Part shown: in pieces, positions 15,382-21,989 of the stretch
Position numbering within the stretch: the first letter of the stretch is position 1
Layout: each line of letters starts with the position of its first letter
IMG/VR virus record: IMGVR_UViG_3300025395_000030
Coordinates: 1-27,230 of that record
DNA from: a virus
DNA length: 27,230 nucleotides
Strand: one strand, 5' to 3'
The notes under the pieces: model-generated
Told to the model about the DNA's origin: nothing
The model's input: only the letters and a program-made list of their open reading frames with translations
The model's database searches: none
Translations under genes and position numbers: made by a program

Positions 15382-15800
15382 AAAATCCCCTTCGCTTTTG
15401 TCAATTTGTCAATCAATGCACGCTTGGTCAGTCCGTATTGTTCACGGATCACACGATTGCAAAAACCCTGAATCCATTTAGCGTGAGCCAGAATTTTCAA
15501 ATCATCCGGCAAACAATCCAAAAGTTTAGCGGGCTCAATTGGCGTGTAAACAGGATCCCCGTTCAATGGCAATTCCCGCCTACGTCGCCGAAGCTCTTTT
15601 TTTTGTTCGTTGCGTAATTTGTTTCGAATCGTTGTAAAGACAAGAAAAGGAACAAGATCAAGATGATATTTTGAAACGAGCTCAACCACTTCCAGGATTG
15701 CAATTGAATAAGCATCAGGGACATTTTTTCCGAAGCGTTTCGCGAGGCGAACAGCGAGAAACCGTAAAGTTTCGACCAATCGCGTTTGCTCGGGTGTCAA
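15327..15800 (-). CDS. Sigma-70 region 2-like protein, late-gene regulator candidate
   Basis: The open frame reaches 15884, but the only SD is AAAGGA just before TTG 15800, which gives MTPEQTRLVETLRFLAVRLA. An upstream TTG at 15851 has none. The protein (157 aa) has a sigma region-2-like helical block: RLAKRFGKNVPDAYSIAILEVVELVSKY, then FLVFTTIRNKLRNEQKKELRRRRRE. A C-terminal helical part (QGFCNRVIREQYGLTKRALIDKLTKAKG) looks like an HTH of region 4. It lies immediately upstream of the terminase and reads into it, a place where phages encode late regulators. It may direct host RNA polymerase to the packaging and head genes. Function is inferred, and no ATG start exists. Confidence 0.72.
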   Translation of the reverse strand: MTPEQTRLVETLRFLAVRLAKRFGKNVPDAYSIAILEVVELVSKYHLDLVPFLVFTTIRNKLRNEQKKELRRRRRELPLNGDPVYTPIEPAKLLDCLPDDLKILAHAKWIQGFCNRVIREQYGLTKRALIDKLTKAKGILWAENQNHDDDAEPRRAK

Positions 15801-15904
15801 GCAATTCCTTTCATTTTCGTCGCCGTTCCCCAATTCGTTTTTCGGAAACAAAAAAATACGTGCGATTACAAGCTCGGTCTTCTACCCTTTTTGTCCACAA
15901 ATTG

Positions 15905-15948
15905 CCCCCATATGGGGGTCTCCCCCACCCCCCCCTGGCCCGGGGGAG
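15905..15948. other. GC-rich palindromes in the gap before the sigma-like gene
   Basis: CCCCCATATGGGGG is an exact 14-bp palindrome (15905-15918). CTCCCCC and GGGGGAG pair around a C-rich loop (15920-15948). They lie just 3' of the HNH/spike-base ORF on the minus strand. There is no downstream U tract, so a classical terminator is not supported. The rest of the gap (15801-15964) holds no visible promoter. Confidence 0.5.
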
Positions 15949-15964
15949 GAGGTCCGGGGTCAGC

Positions 15965-16192
15965 CTAGTACAGCCCCACCAGGTTGGTGGCGGTCGTGCC
16001 GGTCGCCTTCACGGCCTGGAAAAAAAATTCCAGCCGTGTGCCCGTCGGCACTGCCTTAAACGTCACGGCTTGGCCCCCGTTCATTACGGCTGCAATGTCG
16101 CCAGTGCCACCGCAATAGATCGATCGCAAGGGCGGGTTGAATGTGGTCGTGTCTGATGGCGTGATACTGACGCCGTTGTTCTCTCCACTCAT
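15965..16192 (-). CDS. Spike-base-like small protein (RCAP_Rcc01079-type), internal start
   Basis: ATG 16192 is preceded by AAAAGGAG with 9-base spacing, better than the HNH start. The 75-aa product carries ITPSDTTTFNPPLRSIYCGG, GDIAAVMNGGQAVTFKAVPTG and ATGTTATNLVGLY. I recognise this as the short protein family typified by the gene-transfer-agent spike base protein: ITPSDTT.L…R…VGGAGD…GG..VTF..VPAG…TGTTAT.IVALY. In such phages it is a complete protein of about 70-80 aa, which fits this start and supports independent translation. It probably binds tail spikes or the virion surface. Its position far from the tail genes is unusual. Confidence 0.72.
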   Translation of the reverse strand: MSGENNGVSITPSDTTTFNPPLRSIYCGGTGDIAAVMNGGQAVTFKAVPTGTRLEFFFQAVKATGTTATNLVGLY

Positions 16193-16486
16193 TTCATCAG
16201 TCTCCTTTTGTTCAGGATTTTTAATTCTACCAAAAGCTCCATCATGCTGATACGTTTTTCGGCTATGGCATCGATGGCACAGTGATTGATAATTATCTAA
16301 TGAGTTGTTTTCTCTGTTGCCGTCGAAGTGGTCCACTGCTGTTGCAGCTTGCCCGCACCTGGCACAGGCGGGATGATGTCGAAGGTACCATGCCCGCCTG
16401 TTCTGCCAGTATTTTGATCGGTAGAACCGATCAGCCTTTTTCACCTCATGCGGTGCATTCTTCAGGTATTGCGGTTTTTGTGGCAT
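15965..16486 (-). CDS. HNH endonuclease joined in frame to a spike-base-like domain
   Basis: This single 173-aa ORF has two parts. Residues 1-95 are an HNH nuclease: RSKYWQNRRAWYLRHHPACARCG, Cys41/Cys44, VDHFDGNRENNSLDNYQSLC with His53, then CHRCHSRKT. Such nucleases nick DNA and often sit near terminases and help packaging. Residues 99-173 are a different domain, described in the next entry, and have their own strong SD. There is no stop between the parts. The SD for the HNH start (GCGGAAAAAGA) is weak. It follows the clamp gene by 10 bp. A genuine fusion, or two genes that share a frame, are both possible. Confidence 0.8.
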   Translation of the reverse strand: MPQKPQYLKNAPHEVKKADRFYRSKYWQNRRAWYLRHHPACARCGQAATAVDHFDGNRENNSLDNYQSLCHRCHSRKTYQHDGAFGRIKNPEQKETDEMSGENNGVSITPSDTTTFNPPLRSIYCGGTGDIAAVMNGGQAVTFKAVPTGTRLEFFFQAVKATGTTATNLVGLY

Positions 16487-16496
16487 TCTTTTTCCG

Positions 16497-17642
16497 CTAC
16501 TTTTTTGGCTTTTCAGGCAACTCTATCGGCATCACGATATAAGTGTATCTATCATAATGACTCATTTTAATCGGTCTGGCCGATGTAGTCATCTCAAATG
16601 TGATTTCTTCATCGGGTAATATGTGTTTCAGATAATCCATCACCAGTTTTGGATTAAACCTGATTTTAAAATTCTTGACTTCGCCAAAGAAGTTTAAATT
16701 GACGAATGACTTGCGTGTTGGGCTCATGCTGCTGATTTTTAAAAGGTTAGAATGGAAATCCATTTCAACCCAGATTGATTCGTCGTCTGTGCCGTGTGCT
16801 GCTGCTTTTAATGCAATCAACAAATTTCCAGCAAACACTGTGAATTTCTTTTCAGCTTTGTCCGGCAGGATAAGGCGATAATTTGGAAATCGGCCTTCAA
16901 CCACGCCGGTGTAAATCGTGGCCGTGGATGTTTGAAACATGACGCCGTTTGTCAGAAAAAAGATTTTGATCTCTTCATTGTCCTGAATTGTTTTGGACAA
17001 CAATTGCAATGCTTTTACTGGAACAATGTGACTGGCATTTATTTTGAATTCGTCCATTATCGAGTAAAACGATAACCGATGGCCATCAGTGGAAACAAAA
17101 TTAATTGCCCCTTCGGTTGCATTAACCTCGATTAATACGCCTGAAATGGCGTGCTTGGCTGAACTGGATTCAGTAGTCGCAAATGCGGTCAAGGCAATTG
17201 CCTGTTTCAGCTTAATGCCTTCGATCGTCACTGGATTAGGATAATGATCAGGCACACCAAATACCGGCATTTCTTCTGGCAGCCCTGGCAAGGATAAATC
17301 AAATTTGCCATAGTCTCCAGAAATGGCAATTCTTTCCGATTCGCCTGCCTTGGTTAACTTGATAGTCACTTTCTCAACCGTTGGCAGATCCCGAATCATG
17401 GCAACGGTTTTGCTAGGCAATAGGATTTGCCCCGTTGAAAGTGATTTTTCATCGGTGTTGTCGCGCTCAAACAATAATTCAAAACTCATATCGCCATCGG
17501 TGCCGTAAATTTTCACGGTTTCATCGTTATAAGAAAGCATCAGGCAATCATAAATCGGGGAGGTTTTATCCCGGGTTGATACTGCTGCAACCGTGGACAT
17601 TGCTGTCAGTAATTGTTTACGATCGAATTGAGAACAAAACAT
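16497..17642 (-). CDS. dnaN: DNA polymerase III beta subunit (sliding clamp), phage-encoded
   Basis: This is a 381-aa clamp from ATG 17642, which has SD AGGGG at 7 bases. The TTG at 17660 only adds six residues across the SD. It shows TDGHRLS (185-191), EGRFPNY (249-255) and the C-terminal YIVMPI (368-373), the family hallmarks. The opening KQLLTAMSTVAAVSTRDKTSPIYDCLML fits domain 1. All three clamp domains are present (usual length 365-375). It tethers polymerase to DNA at the replication fork. Few phages encode their own bacterial-type clamp. It sits at the end of the replication block, which suggests phage control of fork processivity or of host clamp-binding proteins. Confidence 0.94.
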   Translation of the reverse strand: MFCSQFDRKQLLTAMSTVAAVSTRDKTSPIYDCLMLSYNDETVKIYGTDGDMSFELLFERDNTDEKSLSTGQILLPSKTVAMIRDLPTVEKVTIKLTKAGESERIAISGDYGKFDLSLPGLPEEMPVFGVPDHYPNPVTIEGIKLKQAIALTAFATTESSSAKHAISGVLIEVNATEGAINFVSTDGHRLSFYSIMDEFKINASHIVPVKALQLLSKTIQDNEEIKIFFLTNGVMFQTSTATIYTGVVEGRFPNYRLILPDKAEKKFTVFAGNLLIALKAAAHGTDDESIWVEMDFHSNLLKISSMSPTRKSFVNLNFFGEVKNFKIRFNPKLVMDYLKHILPDEEITFEMTTSARPIKMSHYDRYTYIVMPIELPEKPKK

Positions 17643-17662
17643 GATCAATCCCCTGATCAAAA

Positions 17663-18010
17663 CTAAGGTTTAGTAAGAAGACGCTCGACCAGCTCAACGG
17701 CATCACCGTTGTCCATTTGCTTAGGTGTTACCCTAAGCAATTTGAACCCCATCAACGTGGCTTCGTTGTATTTTTCCATATCCTGCAGATACCCTTTTCC
17801 TCGCGTGTGCCTGCCGCCTGACCAGATGCCGCCTTCCACCTCAAGCCCAATGCGTTGATCAGGCCAAGCAAAATCCATCCTCCATTTTCTGGAAGGATGG
17901 AATTTGAATTCCTGCACCGGCTCGGGCAGTTTTCGCATGGCCAGTAATGCGAGGAAAAACAGGTATCTATTCTCGGCCAAAATGGAGCTCCTGATAAAGG
18001 GTTCAACCAT
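17663..18010 (-). CDS. PD-(D/E)XK endonuclease, DUF559/Vsr-like
   Basis: The core is PEPVQEFKFHPSRKWRMDFAW, then IGLEVEGGIWSGGRHTRGKG, YNEATLMGFKLLRVTPKQM. Asp in MDFAW and Glu-x-Glu in LEVEG form the PD-(D/E)XK-like metal site, with the His/Arg-rich loop after it. This protein type is widespread in phages. It may process replication or recombination intermediates. Start is uncertain: ATG 18010 follows the previous stop by 23 bp and has no clear SD, while TTG 18196 and ATGs at 18178, 18142 and 18124 would extend it through the previous gene in another frame. It ends 20 bp before the clamp. Confidence 0.8.
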   Translation of the reverse strand: MVEPFIRSSILAENRYLFFLALLAMRKLPEPVQEFKFHPSRKWRMDFAWPDQRIGLEVEGGIWSGGRHTRGKGYLQDMEKYNEATLMGFKLLRVTPKQMDNGDAVELVERLLTKP

Positions 18011-18033
18011 TTTGCGCACTTGCGCAATATGGT

Positions 18034-18285
18034 CTATTCTCGTCCACGGTGGTCCTCCGCTGCCCTGATTGCCTGCATCATGGTCGGCCACAATTCTTTG
18101 ACGCCAGGGCCTGATAATTTCCATTTTGTTTTTAAACTGCATTTCATAATACTGATTCGGTGATCGGTCATATCCCATACGGAAAAACGCCCGCAATCAG
18201 TTTTCCACCCGGTGTTCGTTGCACGCCATTTCATCCCGCCCCGAATGAACTGAAATAGTTTCACCTTTGGTGCCGTTGTTGCCAT
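18034..18285 (-). CDS. Small basic protein, unknown function
   Basis: This 83-aa protein starts at ATG 18285 with an excellent SD (AAAGGAG, about 7 bases). It has a beta-rich first half (VKLFQFIRGGMKWRATNTGWKTDCGRFSVWDM) and a helix-rich end with MQAIRAAEDHRG. The net charge is positive. The text resembles small phage proteins of about 80 aa that lie near replication genes, without a known function. The longer in-frame upstream start at 18462 would cross two other genes and is rejected. The C-terminal part is shared, in another frame, with a possible longer nuclease. Confidence 0.62.
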   Translation of the reverse strand: MATTAPKVKLFQFIRGGMKWRATNTGWKTDCGRFSVWDMTDHRISIMKCSLKTKWKLSGPGVKELWPTMMQAIRAAEDHRGRE

Positions 18286-18400
18286 TATTCGCTCCTTTCG
18301 TACAACCAGGTCGCTTTCGTTCGCAGATTTTCGGATCGTGTGGATGTCCTCGATGCCGCCAATGCCCACAGCGCTGACAGCGAACCAGCTGGTCGGGCAT
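18197..18400 (-). CDS. Small zinc-finger-like protein, doubtful
   Basis: ATG 18400 lies 2 bp after the RMF-like stop (AAATGATATG), so it may be coupled. The 67-aa product begins MPDQLVRCQRCGHWRHRGHP, with Cys8/Cys11 and later Cys pairs (KICERKRPGC) that could bind zinc. The second half is Gly/Asn-rich (KGANNGNNGTKGE). It overlaps the next gene by 89 bp. Either it is a real overlapping gene or only the first half is genuine. Confidence is limited for this reason. Confidence 0.45.
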   Translation of the reverse strand: MPDQLVRCQRCGHWRHRGHPHDPKICERKRPGCTKGANNGNNGTKGETISVHSGRDEMACNEHRVEN

Positions 18401-18401
18401 A

Positions 18402-18638
18402 TCATTTTCTCGCCGCTGGTAATGGTGTCAATTCCTCCCGATTTTTTGCTTCCTCGCCCCAATGCTGATCCACGTCATCCCATCCAGCGGCCCAGCTGTT
18501 GCGGAGCGATAAGTCGCGCTCAGGATTGTTGCTCCGTGGCACGCCACGCAATCTGGCGTCAGCGCCCGCGTTGAACACGGCCTGATCCAATAGCTTGGCC
18601 CAGTGAGTCCGATGCTTTTTACTTTTCGTTGCCTGCAT
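18402..18638 (-). CDS. RMF/CrpP-like small protein
   Basis: This 78-aa protein starts at ATG 18638 with SD AGGGA at about 8 bases. The longer start crosses the upstream stop. It carries AVFNAGADARLRGVPRSNNP and then LRNSWAAGWDDV, the pattern of ribosome modulation factor/CrpP-like proteins (A…G..AR.G…NP…..W..GW). RMF inactivates ribosomes as dimers in stationary-phase bacteria. Phage members are common, and their role, perhaps translation or antibiotic-response control, is not known. It lies between the TubC-like and zinc-finger-like genes with no gap. Confidence 0.75.
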   Translation of the reverse strand: MQATKSKKHRTHWAKLLDQAVFNAGADARLRGVPRSNNPERDLSLRNSWAAGWDDVDQHWGEEAKNREELTPLPAARK

Positions 18639-18639
18639 A

Positions 18640-18972
18640 TTAAATTCCCTTTCGGTTCCAATCACAAATTGCGTCCACGGTTGATTTGCTCAGGGCAATG
18701 GCCTGTCCGTCGTCCCAGGCGAGACGATAAACCTCCACCATATCGGTGCTGGCGGTAGTCTGTTCCCAATTGGGCCCAGCGCTGACGGGCTGCCGGTCCC
18801 ACAAATAATCCAAGATAATTTCTTTGTGTTCCTTAATCAGGTTTCGTAGCTCATCGGTCAACAAAGACTTGTTGCCCTGAAGGTTGAGGATCCATCCGGT
18901 GTCACTCTCATATTGGATGTCCAGCCTGAAGCCTAAGCGGCTAAGAGATCTAAGTAGCTGGTCTATCATCAT
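18640..18972 (-). CDS. TubC N-terminal docking-like protein
   Basis: This 110-aa protein starts at ATG 18972, with a second ATG next to it. It has LLRSLSRLGFRLDIQYESDTGWILNLQGNKSLLTDELRNLIKEHKEIILDYL. The L…L…G..L…L…LT.ELR..I..HK..IL pattern is the TubC docking domain, a dimeric protein-protein interaction module from NRPS/PKS enzymes that also appears in phage replication loci. Residues 65-110 end in WDDGQAIALSKSTVDAICDWN. It lies directly beside the iteron array and downstream of the primase-helicase, so it may be a replication partner (inference). Confidence 0.7.
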   Translation of the reverse strand: MMIDQLLRSLSRLGFRLDIQYESDTGWILNLQGNKSLLTDELRNLIKEHKEIILDYLWDRQPVSAGPNWEQTTASTDMVEVYRLAWDDGQAIALSKSTVDAICDWNRKGI

Positions 18973-19010
18973 CTCTCTCTTCTTCCCTTTTTGTTCATTT
19001 AGCTTTACAA

Positions 19011-19243
19011 GCGTTACACCGTTACACCGTTACAAGCGTTACACCGTTACAGTTTTTGTAACGCTGCATAGAGGGTTGTAACGGGGTTGTAACGCTAGCC
19101 CGTTACAAGGCTAAACTCTGATATTTAAAGGGTTTAGAGCAATCTGTAACGCTGTAACGGTAACACTAGAAAGATAGAGTAAATCCTGTTATTTCATTTT
19201 GCGTTACATGCGTTACACCGTTACAAGCGTTACACCGTTACAG
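19011..19243. repeat. Iteron array: 16 copies of CGTTACA in both orientations; candidate replication origin
   Basis: CGTTACA occurs on the plus strand at 19012, 19020, 19028, 19037, 19045, 19101, 19202, 19211, 19219, 19228 and 19236. The inverse TGTAACG lies at 19057, 19077, 19088, 19145 and 19153. Spacing within clusters is 8-9 bp, nearly one per helical turn. Two almost identical five-copy clusters (19011-19052 and 19201-19243) flank an AT-rich stretch (TCTGATATTTAAAGGG and AGTAAATCCTGTTATTTCATTTT). The array fills the whole gap between the primase-helicase and TubC-like genes. It fits an iteron origin; an operator is the alternative. Confidence 0.85.
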
Positions 19244-19250
19244 AGTTTGG

Positions 19251-21335
19251 CTAAAAGCTTTCAGTGTCGTTTGTTCCGTGAACCAGAAATCCGAATTTTG
19301 TTCCTGACTTTCGAATAAGTCCGGCTTTGTGCATCTTGTAAAGGGTCACGCGAGTATTTTCACGGTTATGCTCAATGCAGTCGGCAATCTCTGCACTGGT
19401 AAAAAACGTCAAAGGGTTGCCTTGGAGAAATTGGTAAATCTTGGATTGAAGCTCGCCTTCAACTACCGTTTTACTGTCTCCCAAGTTAGTCCAGGTGAAT
19501 TTGACTGGATCGAATTTGCAAACAATTTCTTTCTCTTCGATGTCTCTTCCGGTGAGAAATAACTTGGCTTCATTCTCACCCCGGTGTCGGGACATGATGA
19601 CCATGCCGTCAGCACAGCCAGCAAGCCCATGCGTTCCGGATATTTCATCTACCACGTCTTCGGCCACTGCCTTTTTGCAGTGATGCAAAGCAAGGATGGA
19701 AATGCCGGTAGAATCGCCCAAAGCCTTCAGGGCTCCGGCGTATTCGTAATCCTGTTCGTACTGGTTGCCGTTGGCCTTAGTCGGAGGCTTAAATTTTGCC
19801 CACACGTCAAGCACGATCAGCCGGGGCCTCGATCTGGAATCGATCCATTTTTTGATCTCATCAAGGCCGCCCTGGTGCATGCGAGGAAATTCGCACGACC
19901 AAACAAGCCGGTTTGTGGCTTCCAGATTAAGCCCTGCCCTCACCTTTCTGGATCGGTCCTGAATACGCCTAAGCCGGTCTTCGAGAGCCAAGTAAAGGAC
20001 GTCGCCCGGCTCCGTTTGGGCATCGCCCAGGGCCTTCGCCCCGTTGGCTATCGTCAAAGCCAAATTCAGGGCCAACCAGCTTTTGCCCAGCTTGGGCTTG
20101 CCGGCAAGGATCGACAAACCTTCCGATAGTAGCCCAGGCACAGCCCACCGCGCTGGCGGGATGTCCAGCCGGTCAAGGGTGTCGTCTTCGTAAAATGTCA
20201 CGGTTGGCTTTTCTGATGTCGGCCCTACAGGCAATCCCGCCGTTATCGGTGATGCCGTCGGCTTCGCCTGCTCCGGTAGCACCCTGGGCGTCAGCAGGCC
20301 CTTATCAAGACCATCCCTGATCGTCCTGGCGTCTGCAGCCCGATCGCCCTTCCAGGTGTCCGCTGCATTGGTCAAATGGGCTTCGGCCATCTCCCGGGAA
20401 ATATAGCCACCGACGACCAGGTTGCCGAAATTGGCCGCCGCGCGGAACAGGGCTGCATGTCGTTCACCCTCCGGTGTCCGTAGTAGCTGGCCAAGCTCCC
20501 GATCCAATATTGCCTGCAGATAAGATTGGCCGGAGGTGTTGCTGGTGGCAGGCACGACTAGCGACGATTTTTGCCCTGGCTTAGCGCCTTCGGCTGACAG
20601 GGTGGCCGTCAATATCTGATCACGTGTGACCAGATTGGCATGGTAGTCGGCCACCGATGGCGCTGATAATACTTTGGCCATGCGGTGAGGCCGTTCATCG
20701 CTGGCAGGGCCTTTACAGGACATGGTCCCGGGCAATTTGCGGATCCTGCGAGCATCGTAGACGCTGGCATCGATCTTGATCGCCTGGTTGTCGAACCGCC
20801 GACCCAAGGCCCGTAGAAACAACTTCAGGGCCTGCTTGGTGTCGTCGTCGTTCGGGAGGTCAATTCGGAAATCGATATGCACGCCATTGCCGCTGTCAAT
20901 CACTACCGGCTCAGGCCATCGATATTGATCGACCAAAAGGGCAATGACCTGCTTGCTGATCGCAAAAATCTGATCCCGTTCGGCTTCACTGGCGTTGGTC
21001 CCGGTGCCTCCGGCTCGATCAATGTCGATTAGGAGGTGGTGCCTTGCACAAATATCGTCATTGCGTGCTGCGCTGACGGTCATCGTGGTTTCATCGATCG
21101 GATTCAGCGTGATGTAAACCCCGATCGGGTCATGTTGTTCGCACAGCCGTTGCACGGCTCGGATGACCTGGTCAGGGGCATTCCCGGCACAGTATTCAAA
21201 CTTGGCCGATGGCAATACTTGAACCATCACAAGATGTTCAGGCGAGGTGAGATAAGGCAAGCAGGCCCGAACCTGGTCGAGGTCCGGGGTCTGCTGCCGC
21301 CCGCCTGTCACCCTGATTTTAAAAATGGATGACAT
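19251..21335 (-). CDS. PrimPol-like primase fused to RepA/RecA-fold ATPase and a winged helix
   Basis: This 694-aa multidomain replication protein is intact. Residues 1-225 are AEP/RepB-like primase: LLIDIDRAG (Asp104, Asp106), DSGNGVH with His153, then IDASVYDARRIRKLPGTMSC. Residues 395-610 are an AAA_25/RepA-like ATPase: Walker A AGKPKLGKSW (411-420), Walker B LIVLD (506-510) and a LALHHCKK sensor segment (548-555). Residues 625-690 look like a winged helix (FLQGNPLTFFTSAEIADCIEHN). It would prime and unwind at the origin, and the iteron array begins 8 bp after its stop. SD AGGA lies 7 bases from the ATG. Confidence 0.9.
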   Translation of the reverse strand: MSSIFKIRVTGGRQQTPDLDQVRACLPYLTSPEHLVMVQVLPSAKFEYCAGNAPDQVIRAVQRLCEQHDPIGVYITLNPIDETTMTVSAARNDDICARHHLLIDIDRAGGTGTNASEAERDQIFAISKQVIALLVDQYRWPEPVVIDSGNGVHIDFRIDLPNDDDTKQALKLFLRALGRRFDNQAIKIDASVYDARRIRKLPGTMSCKGPASDERPHRMAKVLSAPSVADYHANLVTRDQILTATLSAEGAKPGQKSSLVVPATSNTSGQSYLQAILDRELGQLLRTPEGERHAALFRAAANFGNLVVGGYISREMAEAHLTNAADTWKGDRAADARTIRDGLDKGLLTPRVLPEQAKPTASPITAGLPVGPTSEKPTVTFYEDDTLDRLDIPPARWAVPGLLSEGLSILAGKPKLGKSWLALNLALTIANGAKALGDAQTEPGDVLYLALEDRLRRIQDRSRKVRAGLNLEATNRLVWSCEFPRMHQGGLDEIKKWIDSRSRPRLIVLDVWAKFKPPTKANGNQYEQDYEYAGALKALGDSTGISILALHHCKKAVAEDVVDEISGTHGLAGCADGMVIMSRHRGENEAKLFLTGRDIEEKEIVCKFDPVKFTWTNLGDSKTVVEGELQSKIYQFLQGNPLTFFTSAEIADCIEHNRENTRVTLYKMHKAGLIRKSGTKFGFLVHGTNDTESF

Positions 21336-21350
21336 TGGGATTCCTGATTA

Positions 21351-21977
21351 TTAAAAGGGGATGTTGTCGTCTTGGGAATTGTTGCTCACTGCTGCCGATG
21401 CGGTGCCTGCCATGGACTGCCTCATCGCCTTCCATGTCTCGCTTTTGCCGATATATTCGGCCAGCGTTTCTCCATAAATTTTGGGAAACCAGGTCGGGAC
21501 CTCAAGATCGCCCGATGGCTGACCGTTGGTGCCAAACTCCCAGGTGTAAGGCTGGTGCCTGCCCGTTGGCCTCTCCATGCCTTTGGGCAGTGGTGAACAC
21601 CCGGCAAGATTCACGTTGCCCTTCTCATTTTCGGTGAGATTGACAAGGCAAGGAATACCGAGCAATTTTGACACGTCAAGCTCTTCGGCATTGGTGTAAG
21701 GCTTGCCCCGTATGGATTCCATTAATTTTCTCAGACCTGATTTTTCATGGCCGGAAAGTGTAAAGTTTTTGACGATGACATGGTTGTATCCCCGCGTTCC
21801 AGACATCGCTTCATCGACAAGCTCGAAGCCGAGGGCAATCTTGCGAACCAGCTTTTCGGGCTGATCACCGTAAGATTCGAAGTGTTCGCCACAATCTACG
21901 ACAGCACAGCACACAGCGCGGTGCGTGCCTGCCGGTGGGCGTTCGTATTCAGACGATTTCGTTGATGTTTTCAGCAT
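21351..21977 (-). CDS. ssDNA-binding-like replication protein
   Basis: This 208-aa protein has SD AAGGAG 8 bases from the ATG. The N-terminal domain has GTHRAVCCAVVDCGEHFESYGDQPEKLVRKIALGFELVDE, then KNFTLSGHEKSGLRKLMESI and DVSKLLGIPCLVNL, the layout I recall for phage ssDNA-binding/annealing-type proteins next to primase-helicases. The C-terminus ends in acidic DDNIPF, like the partner-binding tip of bacterial SSB (DDDIPF). It would coat single strands at the fork and could recruit the primase-helicase encoded 15 bp downstream. The exact fold (OB) is not proven by eye. Confidence 0.72.
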   Translation of the reverse strand: MLKTSTKSSEYERPPAGTHRAVCCAVVDCGEHFESYGDQPEKLVRKIALGFELVDEAMSGTRGYNHVIVKNFTLSGHEKSGLRKLMESIRGKPYTNAEELDVSKLLGIPCLVNLTENEKGNVNLAGCSPLPKGMERPTGRHQPYTWEFGTNGQPSGDLEVPTWFPKIYGETLAEYIGKSETWKAMRQSMAGTASAAVSNNSQDDNIPF

Positions 21978-21989
21978 CGTGATTGCTCC

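Noticed and set aside
15905-15918. CCCCCATATGGGGG as an intrinsic terminator
   Set aside because: No U tract follows on the minus strand. It is recorded as a palindrome only.
19011-19243. CRISPR array
   Set aside because: The repeat is 7 bp with 1-2 bp between copies in clusters and both orientations. There are no long repeats, spacers or cas genes.
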